This document shows positions 1-8,703 of a stretch of DNA of 64,000 nt, in pieces. Every line of letters begins with the position of its first letter. Position 1 is the stretch's first letter. The position numbers were made by a program, and so were the translations under genes. This stretch comes from Burkholderiales bacterium (lineage in GTDB: Bacteria > Pseudomonadota > Gammaproteobacteria > Burkholderiales > Burkholderiaceae_C), in NCBI GenBank assembly GCA_030604135.1, contig JAUVWL010000015.1:40536-104535 (forward strand). Direction: 5' to 3'. The notes under the pieces were generated by a model. It made no database searches. It had not been told where the DNA came from and saw nothing but the letters and a program-made list of their open reading frames with translations.

Positions 1-413
1 CAGGCCAGCAGCCAGCCGACCTGCTGGGTGAAGAAGGCCCAGGCGGCCAGCGCCATGATGCCCATCTCGGCCCGCTTGAGCCAGATCATCATCAGGCGCC
101 GGTCCAGCTTGTCGGCCAGTTGTCCGCTGGTGGCCGAGAACAGCAGGAAAGGCAGGGTGAAGAGGGCGCCGATGACGAGGCCGGCCAGCTCGGCCGGCAG
201 CCACTGCACCTGCAACTGATAGGTCACCAGCACGGTGAACGCAAACTTGAACAGGTTGTCGTTGGCGGCGCCCAGAAACTGCGTCCAGAAGAAGGGGGCA
301 AACCGGCGCTGGCGCAGCAGCGCAAACTGACCACCCGACGACCCCGCGGCGTCACCGGCCGGAAGGTCTGAGGCAGATCCGGACGGGTACCGGGCTGGCG
401 CTTCAGCGGACAT
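1..413 (-). CDS. MFS transporter, LplT-like (N-terminal part, runs off window)
   Basis: The 137 visible residues are the start of a major facilitator protein. After a polar leader of about 30 residues comes FFWTQFLGAANDNLFKFA, then hydrophobic segments, and LFSATSGQLADKLDRRLMM, which looks like the loop between helices 2 and 3. The family moves lysophospholipids or other small molecules across the inner membrane; related proteins in this group are often fused or adjacent to an acyltransferase, which cannot be checked because the gene leaves the window on the left. The ATG at 413 lies 11 bases inside the end of the upstream ceramidase-like gene, so the two are probably co-transcribed. Substrate is not determined. 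Confidence 0.75.
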   Translation of the reverse strand, partial: MSAEAPARYPSGSASDLPAGDAAGSSGGQFALLRQRRFAPFFWTQFLGAANDNLFKFAFTVLVTYQLQVQWLPAELAGLVIGALFTLPFLLFSATSGQLADKLDRRLMMIWLKRAEMGIMALAAWAFFTQQVGWLLA

Positions 414-1308
414 GGAGTGGCTCCTCACTGTGTTGTACTTGTTCTGCAACGACGCGGTCGATGCGGCCGGCGATGCGCGCATTCTGCCGCAGGGCTGTGA
501 TCACCGGCCAGGCGGCCAGCGCAGCCACCAGGTGCTTGAGCGTATGACCCGAGACCCAGCCGCCAGTGACCTGGAAGATGGCCTCGTCGCTCACCTCGGC
601 CCACTTGGCCAGGGCATAGATGGCGATCAGACCAACCCAGCAAACGCCCAGGCCCCCATCCACCCGGCTTCGCCATGCCACCGACAACACAAGCGCGATG
701 CCACCAAACTGCACCACCGCCCAGGGCAGCACGTTGTCATGGGTCAGAGGCAACCAGGCCGAGGCAATGGCCAGGGGCAGCACCACCCAGAGGGTCAGAC
801 ATGCCTCACGCTGACCGACCCGGTCGGCAGCCGCCAGGGCCAGCACGCCCGCAAAACCGACCGCCATGCCCGTGCGGTCCAGTGCCAGCCTCCAGGCATC
901 GGGTTGCCAGTGGTAGACCGCCGACAGCAGGCCGGTCAGCACCAGGCCGCAGAAAAACACCTTCAGCGCGCGTTGCGTGTCGCCGACCAGGGTGTCCATT
1001 GGCAGCCGACGAAGCTGCCACAGACCGATGACGCCGACCGCCACGAGCGGCAGGTTGCTCAGCACATCGGCGGCATTGGGCATTCCCCAGAGCTCGCGCG
1101 CGTCCACGAAAGGGTGCCCATGTGCATGCAGCTGGGCCTGACCGGCCCCATTGAGCATCACACCCGCCAGATTGAGCAGTGCAGATGCCAGATTCAGGGT
1201 CAGCAACCAGACGGACAACAACAGCAGGCCGGAGGCGACCCAGCGGCGGTCGAGTGGCGCAAGCAGCGGCCGGGGGGTCAACGGGCGGATGATCAGGGGT
1301 CGGGACAT
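403..1308 (-). CDS. Ceramidase-like (CREST superfamily) membrane protein
   Basis: A 301-residue protein with about seven hydrophobic segments. It carries features of the alkaline ceramidase/CREST membrane hydrolases: PNAADVLSNLPL at about 77-88, an S-x3-H motif (Ser129 to His133, SAVYH), an Asp-Arg pair at 144-145, and a C-terminal H-x3-H motif (His255 and His259, GHTLKH). In characterised relatives these residues bind zinc and cleave an amide; activity on ceramide in this bacterium is inference. It is the first gene of a two-gene unit with the LplT-like transporter (11-base overlap) and is divergent from an XRE-type regulator, which may control it. The pairing suggests a lipid-related role. 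Confidence 0.65.
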   Translation of the reverse strand: MSRPLIIRPLTPRPLLAPLDRRWVASGLLLLSVWLLTLNLASALLNLAGVMLNGAGQAQLHAHGHPFVDARELWGMPNAADVLSNLPLVAVGVIGLWQLRRLPMDTLVGDTQRALKVFFCGLVLTGLLSAVYHWQPDAWRLALDRTGMAVGFAGVLALAAADRVGQREACLTLWVVLPLAIASAWLPLTHDNVLPWAVVQFGGIALVLSVAWRSRVDGGLGVCWVGLIAIYALAKWAEVSDEAIFQVTGGWVSGHTLKHLVAALAAWPVITALRQNARIAGRIDRVVAEQVQHSEEPLHVR

Positions 1309-1404
1309 GGTGCACTCCGATGGACAGGAACAGACGGCCCAAGTCTGTGGTCCTGCCTATTCGAAGCAGGTCAGAATCCGATACAGTTGATGTCTAGGAC
1401 AATC

Positions 1405-1427
1405 AAAGTACTATCAGAAGATACTTT
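1405..1427. promoter_or_regulatory. Inverted repeat, candidate operator of the XRE regulator
   Basis: AAAGTA (1405-1410) and TACTTT (1422-1427) form an inverted repeat 11 bases apart. They sit in a locally A/T-rich stretch 16 bases before the XRE regulator ATG and within the shared region with the divergent ceramidase-like gene. The position fits autoregulation; this is inference. Confidence 0.3.
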
Positions 1428-1442
1428 TTCGGGAGACACAGC

Positions 1443-2174
1443 ATGAGCAGCACCCACGACCTGGTCACGGCCATCAAGCGCGAACTCAAGGCGGCGCGCC
1501 TCACCTATGCCGACCTGGCACCCATGCTGGGCATGGCCGAGTCGAGTGTCAAGCGCATGCTGGCCAAGGGCGACATGCCGCTGTCACGGGTCGACGCCAT
1601 CTGCCGCGCCCTCAAGCTGGACTTCGCCGAACTGGCCCGGCGGGTGGCCGATGCCCAGCCCCTGCTGCAGCAGATGACGCTGGAGCAGGAGAGGGCCGTG
1701 GTGGCCGACCGCAAGCTGCTGGTGGTGGCCATTTGTGTGCTCAGCCAGTGGACGCTCGAACAGATCACATCGCACTACCGCCTGAGCGAGGCCGAGTGCG
1801 TCAAGCACCTGGCCCAGCTGGACCGCATTGGCATCATCGAACTGCGGCCACTGAACCGGTACCGCCTCAAGCTGGCCAAAACCTTCCGTTGGAGACCGCA
1901 TGGCCCGGTGATGGATTTCTTCCGGGAGAACGCTCTGCTCGACTACTTCGCGGGCGGCTTCGACGGCGAGGGCGAGGGCATACAGCTGGTGCACGGCTCC
2001 ATCAGCCGCGCCCTGGCGCCGGCCTTCCTGGAGCGCCTGCAACGCGTGGCCCAGGACTTTGCCCACCAGCACCAGACCGACCAGAAACTCGCCGCCAAGG
2101 ACCGCGAAGGCTACACCCTGCTGCTGGCCATGCGCAGCTGGGAGTTCGAGGCCTTTGCGCAGCTGCGCCGCTGA
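1443..2174 (+). CDS. XRE-family transcriptional regulator
   Basis: A 243-residue DNA-binding protein. Residues about 7-65 form a Cro/C1-type helix-turn-helix (RLTYADLAPMLGMAESSVKR as the recognition region). A second winged-helix-like stretch at about 95-150 (LSQWTLEQITSHYRLSEAEC) resembles the regulator class with an XRE head and a helical body seen in many beta- and gammaproteobacteria. GGGAGA lies 7 bases before the ATG. It is divergent from the ceramidase/transporter pair, which makes that pair its likely target. The ligand is not recognisable. Confidence 0.75.
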   Translation: MSSTHDLVTAIKRELKAARLTYADLAPMLGMAESSVKRMLAKGDMPLSRVDAICRALKLDFAELARRVADAQPLLQQMTLEQERAVVADRKLLVVAICVLSQWTLEQITSHYRLSEAECVKHLAQLDRIGIIELRPLNRYRLKLAKTFRWRPHGPVMDFFRENALLDYFAGGFDGEGEGIQLVHGSISRALAPAFLERLQRVAQDFAHQHQTDQKLAAKDREGYTLLLAMRSWEFEAFAQLRR

Positions 2175-2264
2175 CAACCGAAGGGGCTTCAGACTGGTGG
2201 ATCTCCAAGAGGCTGGCATGATGCGGTCCCTGAGCTTCTGCTCGGCCAACCACTTTTTTCCCCG

Positions 2265-2948
2265 ATGAACGCGCCCGAACCGACACCCTCCTCCACCCCC
2301 CGCCGCAAGCCGCGTCCGTCCGCGGGCCAGCGCGGCCCACGCCAGGGGACCCAGGCACCCAAGGCCCCGCAGCAGCGCCACCCGATGCTGGACCTGCTGG
2401 CCCAGCGCCACCCGATGCTGTTTGGTGACACCCCCAGACCCCTGAAGCGGGGCATCTTTGAAGACCTGCTGGCAGCGCACCCCGGCGAACTCGAGCCAGA
2501 GGCTTTGAAGGAGGCACTGGCACGCCACACCCGTTCGACGCGCTACCTGGCTGCCGTGGGCGAAGGACAGAAGCGACGCAATCTCGCGGGTGAGGCGGTG
2601 GAGTCTCCGACACCCGAACAGGTGCACCACGCCCTTGTGGAAGTGTTTCGCCGTCGCGCAGCGCGCAGTGCCGAAGATCTGCGACCCAGGTTGCGCGAAC
2701 GCATTGCCCGCGCTTTCGAGGCATCGGGACTGGATGCCATGGACTACGCGGCACGGGTGAGCGGACGCGATGAATCCATCAATGCCTTGACGCAGGAGGC
2801 GCTGGCCGAAGCCGCTGCACGTTCAGCGCGATACCAGGCCCTGCGGCGTGCCTTTGCCGCCAGCGGGCAGACGCTGGAAGGGTTTGCCGCCATGTATGGC
2901 CTGTCGATCGGCGAAGCCCGCCGGGCGCTCGGGCAAACGGGGACTTGA
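2265..2948 (+). CDS. proQ: ProQ/FinO-family RNA chaperone
   Basis: A 227-residue protein with a basic, Pro/Arg-rich N-terminal tail (1-38), a ProQ/FinO core at about 38-125 (HPMLFGDTPRPLKRGIFEDL, then LKEALARHTRSTRYLAAV) and a C-terminal helical extension. HPML occurs twice in tandem at about 39-52 (QQRHPMLDLLAQRHPML). The family binds structured RNAs, mainly sRNAs and 3' UTRs, to stabilise them or aid pairing. The signature after the core (YL-AAV-G-R) is intact. No ribosome binding site is obvious; the leader ends in a T-run and CCCCG before the ATG. It converges with the FIST gene, 9 bases away. Confidence 0.85.
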   Translation: MNAPEPTPSSTPRRKPRPSAGQRGPRQGTQAPKAPQQRHPMLDLLAQRHPMLFGDTPRPLKRGIFEDLLAAHPGELEPEALKEALARHTRSTRYLAAVGEGQKRRNLAGEAVESPTPEQVHHALVEVFRRRAARSAEDLRPRLRERIARAFEASGLDAMDYAARVSGRDESINALTQEALAEAAARSARYQALRRAFAASGQTLEGFAAMYGLSIGEARRALGQTGT

Positions 2949-2957
2949 GCCTGCGTA

Positions 2958-4256
2958 TCAGGCCTGCGGCCGTGTGAACACGGTCAGGACGCCGGTGTAG
3001 CCGTAGAGGTGGTGGCGGGCGATCTCGCCGCCGGCAAAAAAGCCCACCAGGGGCACATCGCCCAGGGCGCGGCGAATGATCTGCAATTCGGCGCTGGGCG
3101 AGCCAAAGTGCGGTCCTCCCCGACCTGAGCAACTGACATAGACGGCACCGGCCATGCGGCCTGCCGCATCTGCCGGGCGCTCGGGCGCGTTCAACGCCAC
3201 CGGCGCGCCTTCCATGCCGATGTCGTGCATCTGAGGTTCCAGCTCCTCCCTGATCTCGGCGCAGATGCGCACCAGATCGGCCCGGGCTGCCTGCACGTGC
3301 CGCTCGCACAGGGCCAGGCGACTGCCCACCGGCACCTGGTCGGCGATGGCCACGCCGTGGCGCGCCGGATCGAGGCCGATGATGTGCCGCACCTGCACCT
3401 CGGGACCAAACTGCCCCCGTTGTTCGCGCGCCACGGTGCGGCCCTCCACATCCACCTGACCCGGCAAGGTCAACCCGACCAGCGTGCGGCGCAAACGCTC
3501 AATGGCTTCCCGAGGTCGCTCCAGCGAGACACCCAAGGTATCGAGCACCCGCTCCAGGGCGGGCTGCTCGTCCAGCGCCAGCACGAGGTTGCCATCGGCG
3601 GCCGTGACCATGAAGGCAGGTGCCAGTGGCTGTGCACCCTGGGTGACACGGGAGACCATGCCAACATCTGGGCCGAAGGCCACGCCACTGAGGCCGCCAT
3701 GAAAGACCCCTCCGGCGGCGCCCTGCCCGGGCAGCTTGCCGCCGCAGCCAAAGGCAAACTGCACACTTGGGCCTCGACTGGCGCTCAGACCTCCAAACAG
3801 ATAGCCGCTGGCGGTGCGGTCGGCGACCTCGGCAATCAGTTCGGCGAGATCGGGGGTGTGACCGTCGGCGTGGACCAGCGCGGTGTGAGCCTCGAATCCG
3901 TCGCTGCGGCCCTTGGCCGAAAGGGGTGCCACACCGCTGAAGACACGGTAGCTGTCCGGCGCGAAGTCACACAACATGACACACAGGGCGGGTTCGTCGA
4001 AGTACTCGACGCCGGTGGCCGCGACACCGATGCCCACGGTACCCACCCAGTCGGTCACCTCGCTCAGTTCATCGCTGAGAAACCCCAGGATGTCCTGAGC
4101 ATCGGCGGCGTAGTGGTCGGTGATGTAAAGCAGGCCCAGCGCAGGCGAGTCCGCGTGATCGGGCAAGGTCATCTGGGCCCGCAACTGGGCCAGCACCAGC
4201 GCCGCGGCCATGCGCCACTGCGGATGGGTGGCGTGGGCACAGGGAAAACGTTGCAT
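2958..4256 (-). CDS. FIST-domain sensor protein
   Basis: A protein of 432 residues from the ATG at 4256. The upstream extension of this frame overlaps the phaM gene and is basic and low in complexity, so I place the start here. The N-terminal FIST_N region includes LGLLYITDHYAADAQDILGF and a Gly-rich GYLFGGLSASR motif; the FIST_C part ends with the conserved LVGFFAGGEIARHHLYGYTG and a short hydrophobic tail. FIST proteins are predicted cytoplasmic ligand sensors that often sit near signalling genes. It follows phaM by 22 bases on the same strand and may be co-transcribed with it. The ligand is unknown. Confidence 0.8.
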   Translation of the reverse strand: MQRFPCAHATHPQWRMAAALVLAQLRAQMTLPDHADSPALGLLYITDHYAADAQDILGFLSDELSEVTDWVGTVGIGVAATGVEYFDEPALCVMLCDFAPDSYRVFSGVAPLSAKGRSDGFEAHTALVHADGHTPDLAELIAEVADRTASGYLFGGLSASRGPSVQFAFGCGGKLPGQGAAGGVFHGGLSGVAFGPDVGMVSRVTQGAQPLAPAFMVTAADGNLVLALDEQPALERVLDTLGVSLERPREAIERLRRTLVGLTLPGQVDVEGRTVAREQRGQFGPEVQVRHIIGLDPARHGVAIADQVPVGSRLALCERHVQAARADLVRICAEIREELEPQMHDIGMEGAPVALNAPERPADAAGRMAGAVYVSCSGRGGPHFGSPSAELQIIRRALGDVPLVGFFAGGEIARHHLYGYTGVLTVFTRPQA

Positions 4257-4278
4257 GGGCTGGCCGCTTGCGAGTTCG

Positions 4279-5412
4279 TCAGCCTCTGCGATGGACGGCA
4301 GGCGCTGCCCGGCCAGCCTTGCGGGGTGCGGGCTTGGACGGGGCGCCGCCGGCCTTTTTGCTGGCCGCCTTCGGGGGGGATCCCGACTTGGACTGCGCCT
4401 TCGGTCTGGCCTTGACCGGGGCCTTGACCGTGACGGGCGCAGCCACCGGTGTGGCCCCCAGGAAGCCGGGCACCTGGAAAAGGCCGCCTGGCAAGGGCCA
4501 CTCACCGGCCTTCAGGGCCTGCGTCGGCGGCGCCGGTGCGGCCTGTGCGCGTGCCTTGGGCGCCTTGCGGGCCGACTGGACCTTGCCCGCACCTCGCGCC
4601 ACCGCACGTGCCGCTGCCTGGCCCGCACCCGCCGCATTGCCCACCTGGCGGGCGACCGACCCGCCGACGCTGCGCGTGACCTTGCCCGCGACCCCGGTGG
4701 CTGTCTTGACGGCCTGCTCGGTCAGTCCGCTGGCGACCTGCCGGGTGGTGTCTAGGGTGGACTGGCGGGCCACGTCCTTGAGCGCATTGGCTGCAATTCC
4801 CTGGAACTGCTGTGTCAGCGCCCCCCACCAGTGCATGGGATCGACCACACCGGACGGCGCGGCCGGTTCGGCCGCCTTGCGGGCCCGGGGCTTGCGCGGC
4901 CGGGGTGGCGCCTCGGGGGGTGCAGCCACCTCGGACTGCGGAGCTGGCGCGTTCGTGCCATAGGTGCGCGCGGGGATCTCCAGTCCAGCGAAGCGGGAAC
5001 CCTGCGAGCCAGGGTCCGCGTCGGTTTCGGCACCTGGCGCCACCTGGCCCGTGAATCCGGCCACCGTGTCGGCGGCCTTGAGCTTGAGGGCGTTGGCCAC
5101 ATCGCCCAGGCTGAAGTTCATGGTCTGCAATGTGGCCAGTGTCATCTTCTGGACCTCCAGTGCCTGGATGGTGGCGCCCAGGGCTTTGGCATTCTGGTCG
5201 AGCCAGAAGTGCACCGCCTTGAGCTCCTCAATCCGCTTCTCGAGGTCTTCGACGTTGAAGGTGGGCGCGACCCAGTTGCCCAGATTGGGAAGCTGGGGAA
5301 TGCTCTTGCCCAGCCCCTGGGCCACCCCGCCAGCGGCCTGACCCGCCAGGTTCTGCAGGAACTCGAACCCTGGCACGAACTTGCCGAAACCGCTGCCCGA
5401 TGTCTCGCTCAT
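4279..5412 (-). CDS. phaM: PhaM-like polyhydroxyalkanoate granule-associated protein
   Basis: A 377-residue protein. The N-terminal 90 residues carry the PhaM core: [18 protein letters not shown], then [40 protein letters not shown] and [11 protein letters not shown]. The rest is Ala/Pro/Lys-rich, ending in repeated Lys-Ala-Pro stretches like the histone-type tails of PhaM and PhaP-associated proteins. In Ralstonia PhaM activates PHA synthase and tethers granules to the nucleoid. The ATG at 5412 has AGGAGA five bases upstream; the frame reaches 33 bases further up without such a site. The tail is longer than in the Ralstonia protein, as I recall it. It implies that the cell makes PHB. Confidence 0.8.
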   Translation of the reverse strand: MSETSGSGFGKFVPGFEFLQNLAGQAAGGVAQGLGKSIPQLPNLGNWVAPTFNVEDLEKRIEELKAVHFWLDQNAKALGATIQALEVQKMTLATLQTMNFSLGDVANALKLKAADTVAGFTGQVAPGAETDADPGSQGSRFAGLEIPARTYGTNAPAPQSEVAAPPEAPPRPRKPRARKAAEPAAPSGVVDPMHWWGALTQQFQGIAANALKDVARQSTLDTTRQVASGLTEQAVKTATGVAGKVTRSVGGSVARQVGNAAGAGQAAARAVARGAGKVQSARKAPKARAQAAPAPPTQALKAGEWPLPGGLFQVPGFLGATPVAAPVTVKAPVKARPKAQSKSGSPPKAASKKAGGAPSKPAPRKAGRAAPAVHRRG

Positions 5413-5469
5413 GGGGATCTCCTGGTGGCCTTGTAGGGATGGCAAGCCCGGCAGACACGACCACCGGAC

Positions 5470-6309
5470 TCAGCCGTCGATGCCGTATCGCGGGGCACGG
5501 CGCTCCCGCAAGGATGCCACACCTTCGCGTACATCGGGACCGGCAAAACCCATGAATTCCAGTGCCAGCGAGGTATCGAAGGCCGGACCGGCCTGGCGCA
5601 GCCAGTTGTTCAGCGAATACTTGGTCCAGCGGATGGCGGTCTGGCTACCTGCAGCCAGACGGTCTGCAACCTCGTAGGCTTTGCTCAGCAGGGCCTCGTC
5701 GTCCACCGACAGCGACACCAGGCCAATACGCTCGGCCTCCTCGCCGCTGATGGGATCACACAGCATCAGGTAGTACTTGGCCTTGGCCAATCCGCAAAGC
5801 AGAGGCCAGATGATGGCGGCATGGTCCCCAGCGGCCACACCCAGGCGCGTGTGCCCATCGACAATCTTGGCACTTTTGGCGGCGATGGAAATGTCGGCCA
5901 GCAGACCGGCCACCAGACCCGCGCCCACCGCAGGACCATGCATTGCGCTGACGATGGGCTTGTCGCAGTTGATGACGTTGTAGACCAGATCACGCGCCTC
6001 TTTCCAGACACGCGTTCGCACCTCGAAATCGGTGGCCATGTCCTGCACCAGCGCCAGGTCACCGCCGCCGGAAAACCCCATGCCACTGCCGCGCAGCACG
6101 GCGACCCGGACACTGTCATCACGACCCACATCGCGCCAGATTTCGGACAGCTCCCAGTGCCCTTCATGACCCGCGGTGGGCAGCTTGCCGTTGCCACCCG
6201 GACCGTCTGCCCGCATGCGGATGTCGAGCACGCTGGGCGTGCCATCCACTGTGGGCCCCCTGCGGGTGATGTCCAGGGTCTGGTAGCGGCTGTAGTCGGG
6301 ACTTGGCAT
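5470..6309 (-). CDS. Enoyl-CoA hydratase/isomerase family protein
   Basis: A 279-residue crotonase-fold protein. The oxyanion-hole motif [17 protein letters not shown] and the [20 protein letters not shown] stretch are intact, followed by the [20 protein letters not shown] strand. It would add water to, or isomerise, an acyl-CoA double bond in fatty or aromatic acid breakdown; the exact substrate cannot be read. The ATG at 6309 has AAGGAGA seven bases upstream. A perfect FNR-type palindrome lies about 56 bases before the start, suggesting oxygen-dependent control. It is divergent from the DksA-like gene. Confidence 0.8.
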   Translation of the reverse strand: MPSPDYSRYQTLDITRRGPTVDGTPSVLDIRMRADGPGGNGKLPTAGHEGHWELSEIWRDVGRDDSVRVAVLRGSGMGFSGGGDLALVQDMATDFEVRTRVWKEARDLVYNVINCDKPIVSAMHGPAVGAGLVAGLLADISIAAKSAKIVDGHTRLGVAAGDHAAIIWPLLCGLAKAKYYLMLCDPISGEEAERIGLVSLSVDDEALLSKAYEVADRLAAGSQTAIRWTKYSLNNWLRQAGPAFDTSLALEFMGFAGPDVREGVASLRERRAPRYGIDG

Positions 6310-6358
6310 GGGGGTCTCCTTGGTGGATGATCGTTTGGTGAAGTCGCCTCGATTGTGC

Positions 6359-6372
6359 TTGACATGCATCAA
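6359..6372. promoter_or_regulatory. FNR/Anr-type binding site
   Basis: TTGACATGCATCAA matches the FNR consensus TTGAY-N4-RTCAA at every defined base. It lies between divergent starts: about 56 bases from the enoyl-CoA hydratase ATG and about 89 from the DksA-like ATG. Seen directly; the binding protein is inferred. Confidence 0.55.
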
Positions 6373-6454
6373 GCCAGAGCGGCGCCGAGGGACGCAACAT
6401 CAAGGCATGGGCAGTTCGAACCCGGATGCCCCGACAAACCCAGGAGATGACACC

Positions 6455-6841
6455 ATGACCCAGAACATTTCAGACACCTTTGCCTTGCAACTGCAGACCA
6501 TGCGCACCGAGGTGCTGGCGCAGCTGCGCGCCCAGCGCGGCGGCAAGGTCGGCAGAGCCGAAGCGGCGGCCCAGGCTCGCGAAGAGGCCAGCGACGACTG
6601 GGCTCAGGCCGACGCGGAGCGCGACCTTGCCTTTGCGCTGGAGGAGCGCGAGTCGGCCGAACTGGTGGCTATCGACGAGGCCCTCAAACGGGTGGCCGAT
6701 GGCAGCTTCGGCCTGTGCGTCGACTGTGGTGCGTCGATTGCAACAGCCCGCCTGCACGCCAACCCGACCGCACTGCGCTGTGTGGACTGCCAGGACAAGC
6801 TGGAGAAAGCCCGCGGCGGTGTGAAAGCACCCAGTCTCTGA
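6455..6841 (+). CDS. TraR/DksA-family zinc-finger protein
   Basis: A 128-residue protein, shorter than DksA (about 150). It has a long helical N-terminal half (10-80) and a four-cysteine zinc finger (Cys88, Cys91, Cys109, Cys112: FGLCVDCG then LRCVDCQ). The family inserts into the RNA polymerase secondary channel and changes promoter use, usually with ppGpp. The coiled-coil tip motif of true DksA is not obvious, so this is a paralogue of unknown targets. AGGAGATGACACC precedes the ATG at 6455. An FNR-type box lies upstream. Confidence 0.8.
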   Translation: MTQNISDTFALQLQTMRTEVLAQLRAQRGGKVGRAEAAAQAREEASDDWAQADAERDLAFALEERESAELVAIDEALKRVADGSFGLCVDCGASIATARLHANPTALRCVDCQDKLEKARGGVKAPSL

Positions 6842-6890
6842 ACCAGGGCACAGATGGCGGCATTGGCGGTGTCCGCCAGCACCCTTGCCG

Positions 6891-6896
6891 TATGCT
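6891..6896 (+). promoter_or_regulatory. -10-like TATGCT, 6 bases before the VOC gene ATG
   Basis: TATGCT is followed by six bases and then the ATG at 6903. There is no purine-rich ribosome binding site, so transcription would start at or next to the ATG. Inferred leaderless promoter. Confidence 0.4.
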
Positions 6897-6902
6897 CGAC
6901 AC

Positions 6903-7346
6903 ATGAACACAAGCACCGACACCAGCCTGAGCACACCCAGCCTGTTCCATCTGGCCATCCATGTGACCGACCTCGAAGAAGCGCGCCGCTTCTATGGCGA
7001 CGTGCTGGGCTGCACCGAAGGTCGCAGCACCGACACCTGGGTTGACTTCAACTTCTTTGGTCACCAGCTGTCTCTGCACCTGGGTGACCCCATTCGGACC
7101 ACGCGTACCGGTAAAGTCGGTGAGCACCTGGTGCCCATGCCCCACTTCGGACTGGTGCTGCTGCTTCCACAATGGCAGGCATTGGCGCAGCGGCTGCAGT
7201 CGGCGGACATCGAGTTCGTGCTGCCACCCCAAGTTCGATTCGAGGGCCAGCCCGGTGAACAATGGACCATGTTCTTTTGCGACCCATCGGGCAATCCGCT
7301 GGAGGTCAAAGGTTTTGCGTCCACCGAAGGCATCTACGCGCAATGA
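6903..7346 (+). CDS. VOC-family (glyoxalase/dioxygenase fold) protein
   Basis: A 147-residue protein with the paired beta-alpha-beta-beta-beta modules of the vicinal oxygen chelate superfamily: FHLAIHVTDLEEARRFYGDV at 14-33 (His as metal ligand), FGHQLSLHL, and the C-terminal FFCDPSGNPLEVKGFA with a Glu ligand. Related proteins are annotated as glyoxalase-like or extradiol dioxygenase-like; the substrate cannot be assigned. I chose the ATG at 6903 because a TATGCT hexamer lies exactly six bases before it. The reading frame opens a little earlier, at 6885. Confidence 0.8.
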   Translation: MNTSTDTSLSTPSLFHLAIHVTDLEEARRFYGDVLGCTEGRSTDTWVDFNFFGHQLSLHLGDPIRTTRTGKVGEHLVPMPHFGLVLLLPQWQALAQRLQSADIEFVLPPQVRFEGQPGEQWTMFFCDPSGNPLEVKGFASTEGIYAQ

Positions 7347-7478
7347 GCGCTTGAAAACCCGCACGTTTGCACCTCCATGCGACAGACGGTCGCCTGGGTG
7401 TTCTGTATGACCTGTGCCTCGATGCCCGCGCGTCCTAGCATCATCCCACAGCCGACTGCTGTCATTGGGAGTCTTTTC

Positions 7479-7515
7479 GGCCCGGCGCCTACCACGCCGG
7501 GCCGCTTATTTTTTC
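7479..7515 (+). terminator. Rho-independent terminator
   Basis: GGCCCGGCG (7479-7487) and CGCCGGGCC (7495-7503) form a perfect 9-bp stem with a 7-base loop, followed within four bases by a run of six T. It ends transcripts from the VOC gene or from a possible short RNA in 7380-7515. Confidence 0.75.
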
Positions 7516-7525
7516 TGACCTCAGC

Positions 7526-8683
7526 ATGACCAACCCCCTTCTTTCTGCGCCCTCACTGTCCCGTCGACGTTTCACCGGCCTGCTGGCCACCACCGCTCTT
7601 GTGGGAACCCCCAGCCTGCGGGCCCAGTCGGGAAACCGACTGGTGCTGGGCCAATCGGCGGCCTTTACTGGCGCGGCCGCCCAGTTGGGTATCCAGTTCC
7701 ACGCCGGAGCCAAACTGTATTTCGACCAGCTCAACGCCCAGGGCGGTGTGAACCAGACACGCATCGAGATCCGCCAGTTGGACGACGGCTACGAACCCGA
7801 CCGGTGTGCCGAGAACACACGTCGCCTGCTGTCCGACGATGTGTTCGCCCTGTTCGGCTACATCGGCACCCCCACCAGCGTGGTGGCTCTGCCCCTGGCC
7901 ACGCAGGCCGAGGTGCCCTTTTTCGCCCCCTTCACTGGCGCCATGTCCTTGCGCGAGCCGTTCAACCGCATGGCCTTTCACCTGCGGGCCTCGTACAACG
8001 ACGAGACCGAGCTCATCGTGCGCCAGCTGACCAATCTGGGACTCAAGCGGATCGCCGTGTTCCACCAGAACGACGCCTATGGCCGCGCTGGTCTGGATGG
8101 CACCGTGCTGGCGCTGTCCAAGCGCTCGCTCACACCGGTGGCCACTGCCACCGTGGAGCGCAATTCGGTCGATGTGGCCCAGGCCGTGGCCACCATCAAT
8201 GCCGCTCGCCCCGACGCCGTGGTCCAGATCAGCGCCTATGCCTCGTGTGCGGCCTACATCCAGGCCGCCCGACGCGCCGGCTACGGTGGCACGTTCTACA
8301 ACGTGTCCTTTGTGGGCACGCAGGCACTGGCCGATGCATTGGGCAAGGACGGCGCTGGCGTGGCCATTTCGCAGGTGGTGCCTTCGCCCTACAGCCCGGC
8401 CCGCCCCATCACCCGGGAATTCCTCGGCGCGATCGCACAAGGCGGCAACCAGGTTCAGCCCAATTACTCCAGCCTGGAGGGATTCATGGCGGCCAAGCTG
8501 TTCGCCGAAGGACTGCGCCGCGCCGGCAACCGTCTCACCCGCGAGACACTGATCTCCGGTCTGGAGGGCATCCGCAATTTCTCCATGGGTGGTTTCAATG
8601 TGTCGTTCAGCCCGACCAACCATGTGGCATCGGGCTTTGCGGAGTTGTCGATGATCGCCTCGGACGGCCGCATCCGCGCCTGA
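7526..8683 (+). CDS. ABC transporter substrate-binding protein, branched-chain amino acid (LivJ) type
   Basis: A 385-residue periplasmic binding protein. The N-terminus has SRRRFTGLLATTALVGTPSL and an Ala-Gln cleavage site near residue 34, a Tat- or Sec-type signal. The mature part shows the type I fold: LVLGQSAAFTGAAAQLGIQF, then ALFGYIGTPTSVVALP and IAVFHQNDAYGRAGLDGT. It binds a small ligand for an ABC importer, but no permease or ATPase genes lie nearby, so it is an orphan. It sits directly behind a strong terminator and must have its own promoter, which was not pinned down. Confidence 0.8.
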   Translation: MTNPLLSAPSLSRRRFTGLLATTALVGTPSLRAQSGNRLVLGQSAAFTGAAAQLGIQFHAGAKLYFDQLNAQGGVNQTRIEIRQLDDGYEPDRCAENTRRLLSDDVFALFGYIGTPTSVVALPLATQAEVPFFAPFTGAMSLREPFNRMAFHLRASYNDETELIVRQLTNLGLKRIAVFHQNDAYGRAGLDGTVLALSKRSLTPVATATVERNSVDVAQAVATINAARPDAVVQISAYASCAAYIQAARRAGYGGTFYNVSFVGTQALADALGKDGAGVAISQVVPSPYSPARPITREFLGAIAQGGNQVQPNYSSLEGFMAAKLFAEGLRRAGNRLTRETLISGLEGIRNFSMGGFNVSFSPTNHVASGFAELSMIASDGRIRA

Positions 8684-8703
8684 GCAGGCCTGGGCCGACA
8701 GCG

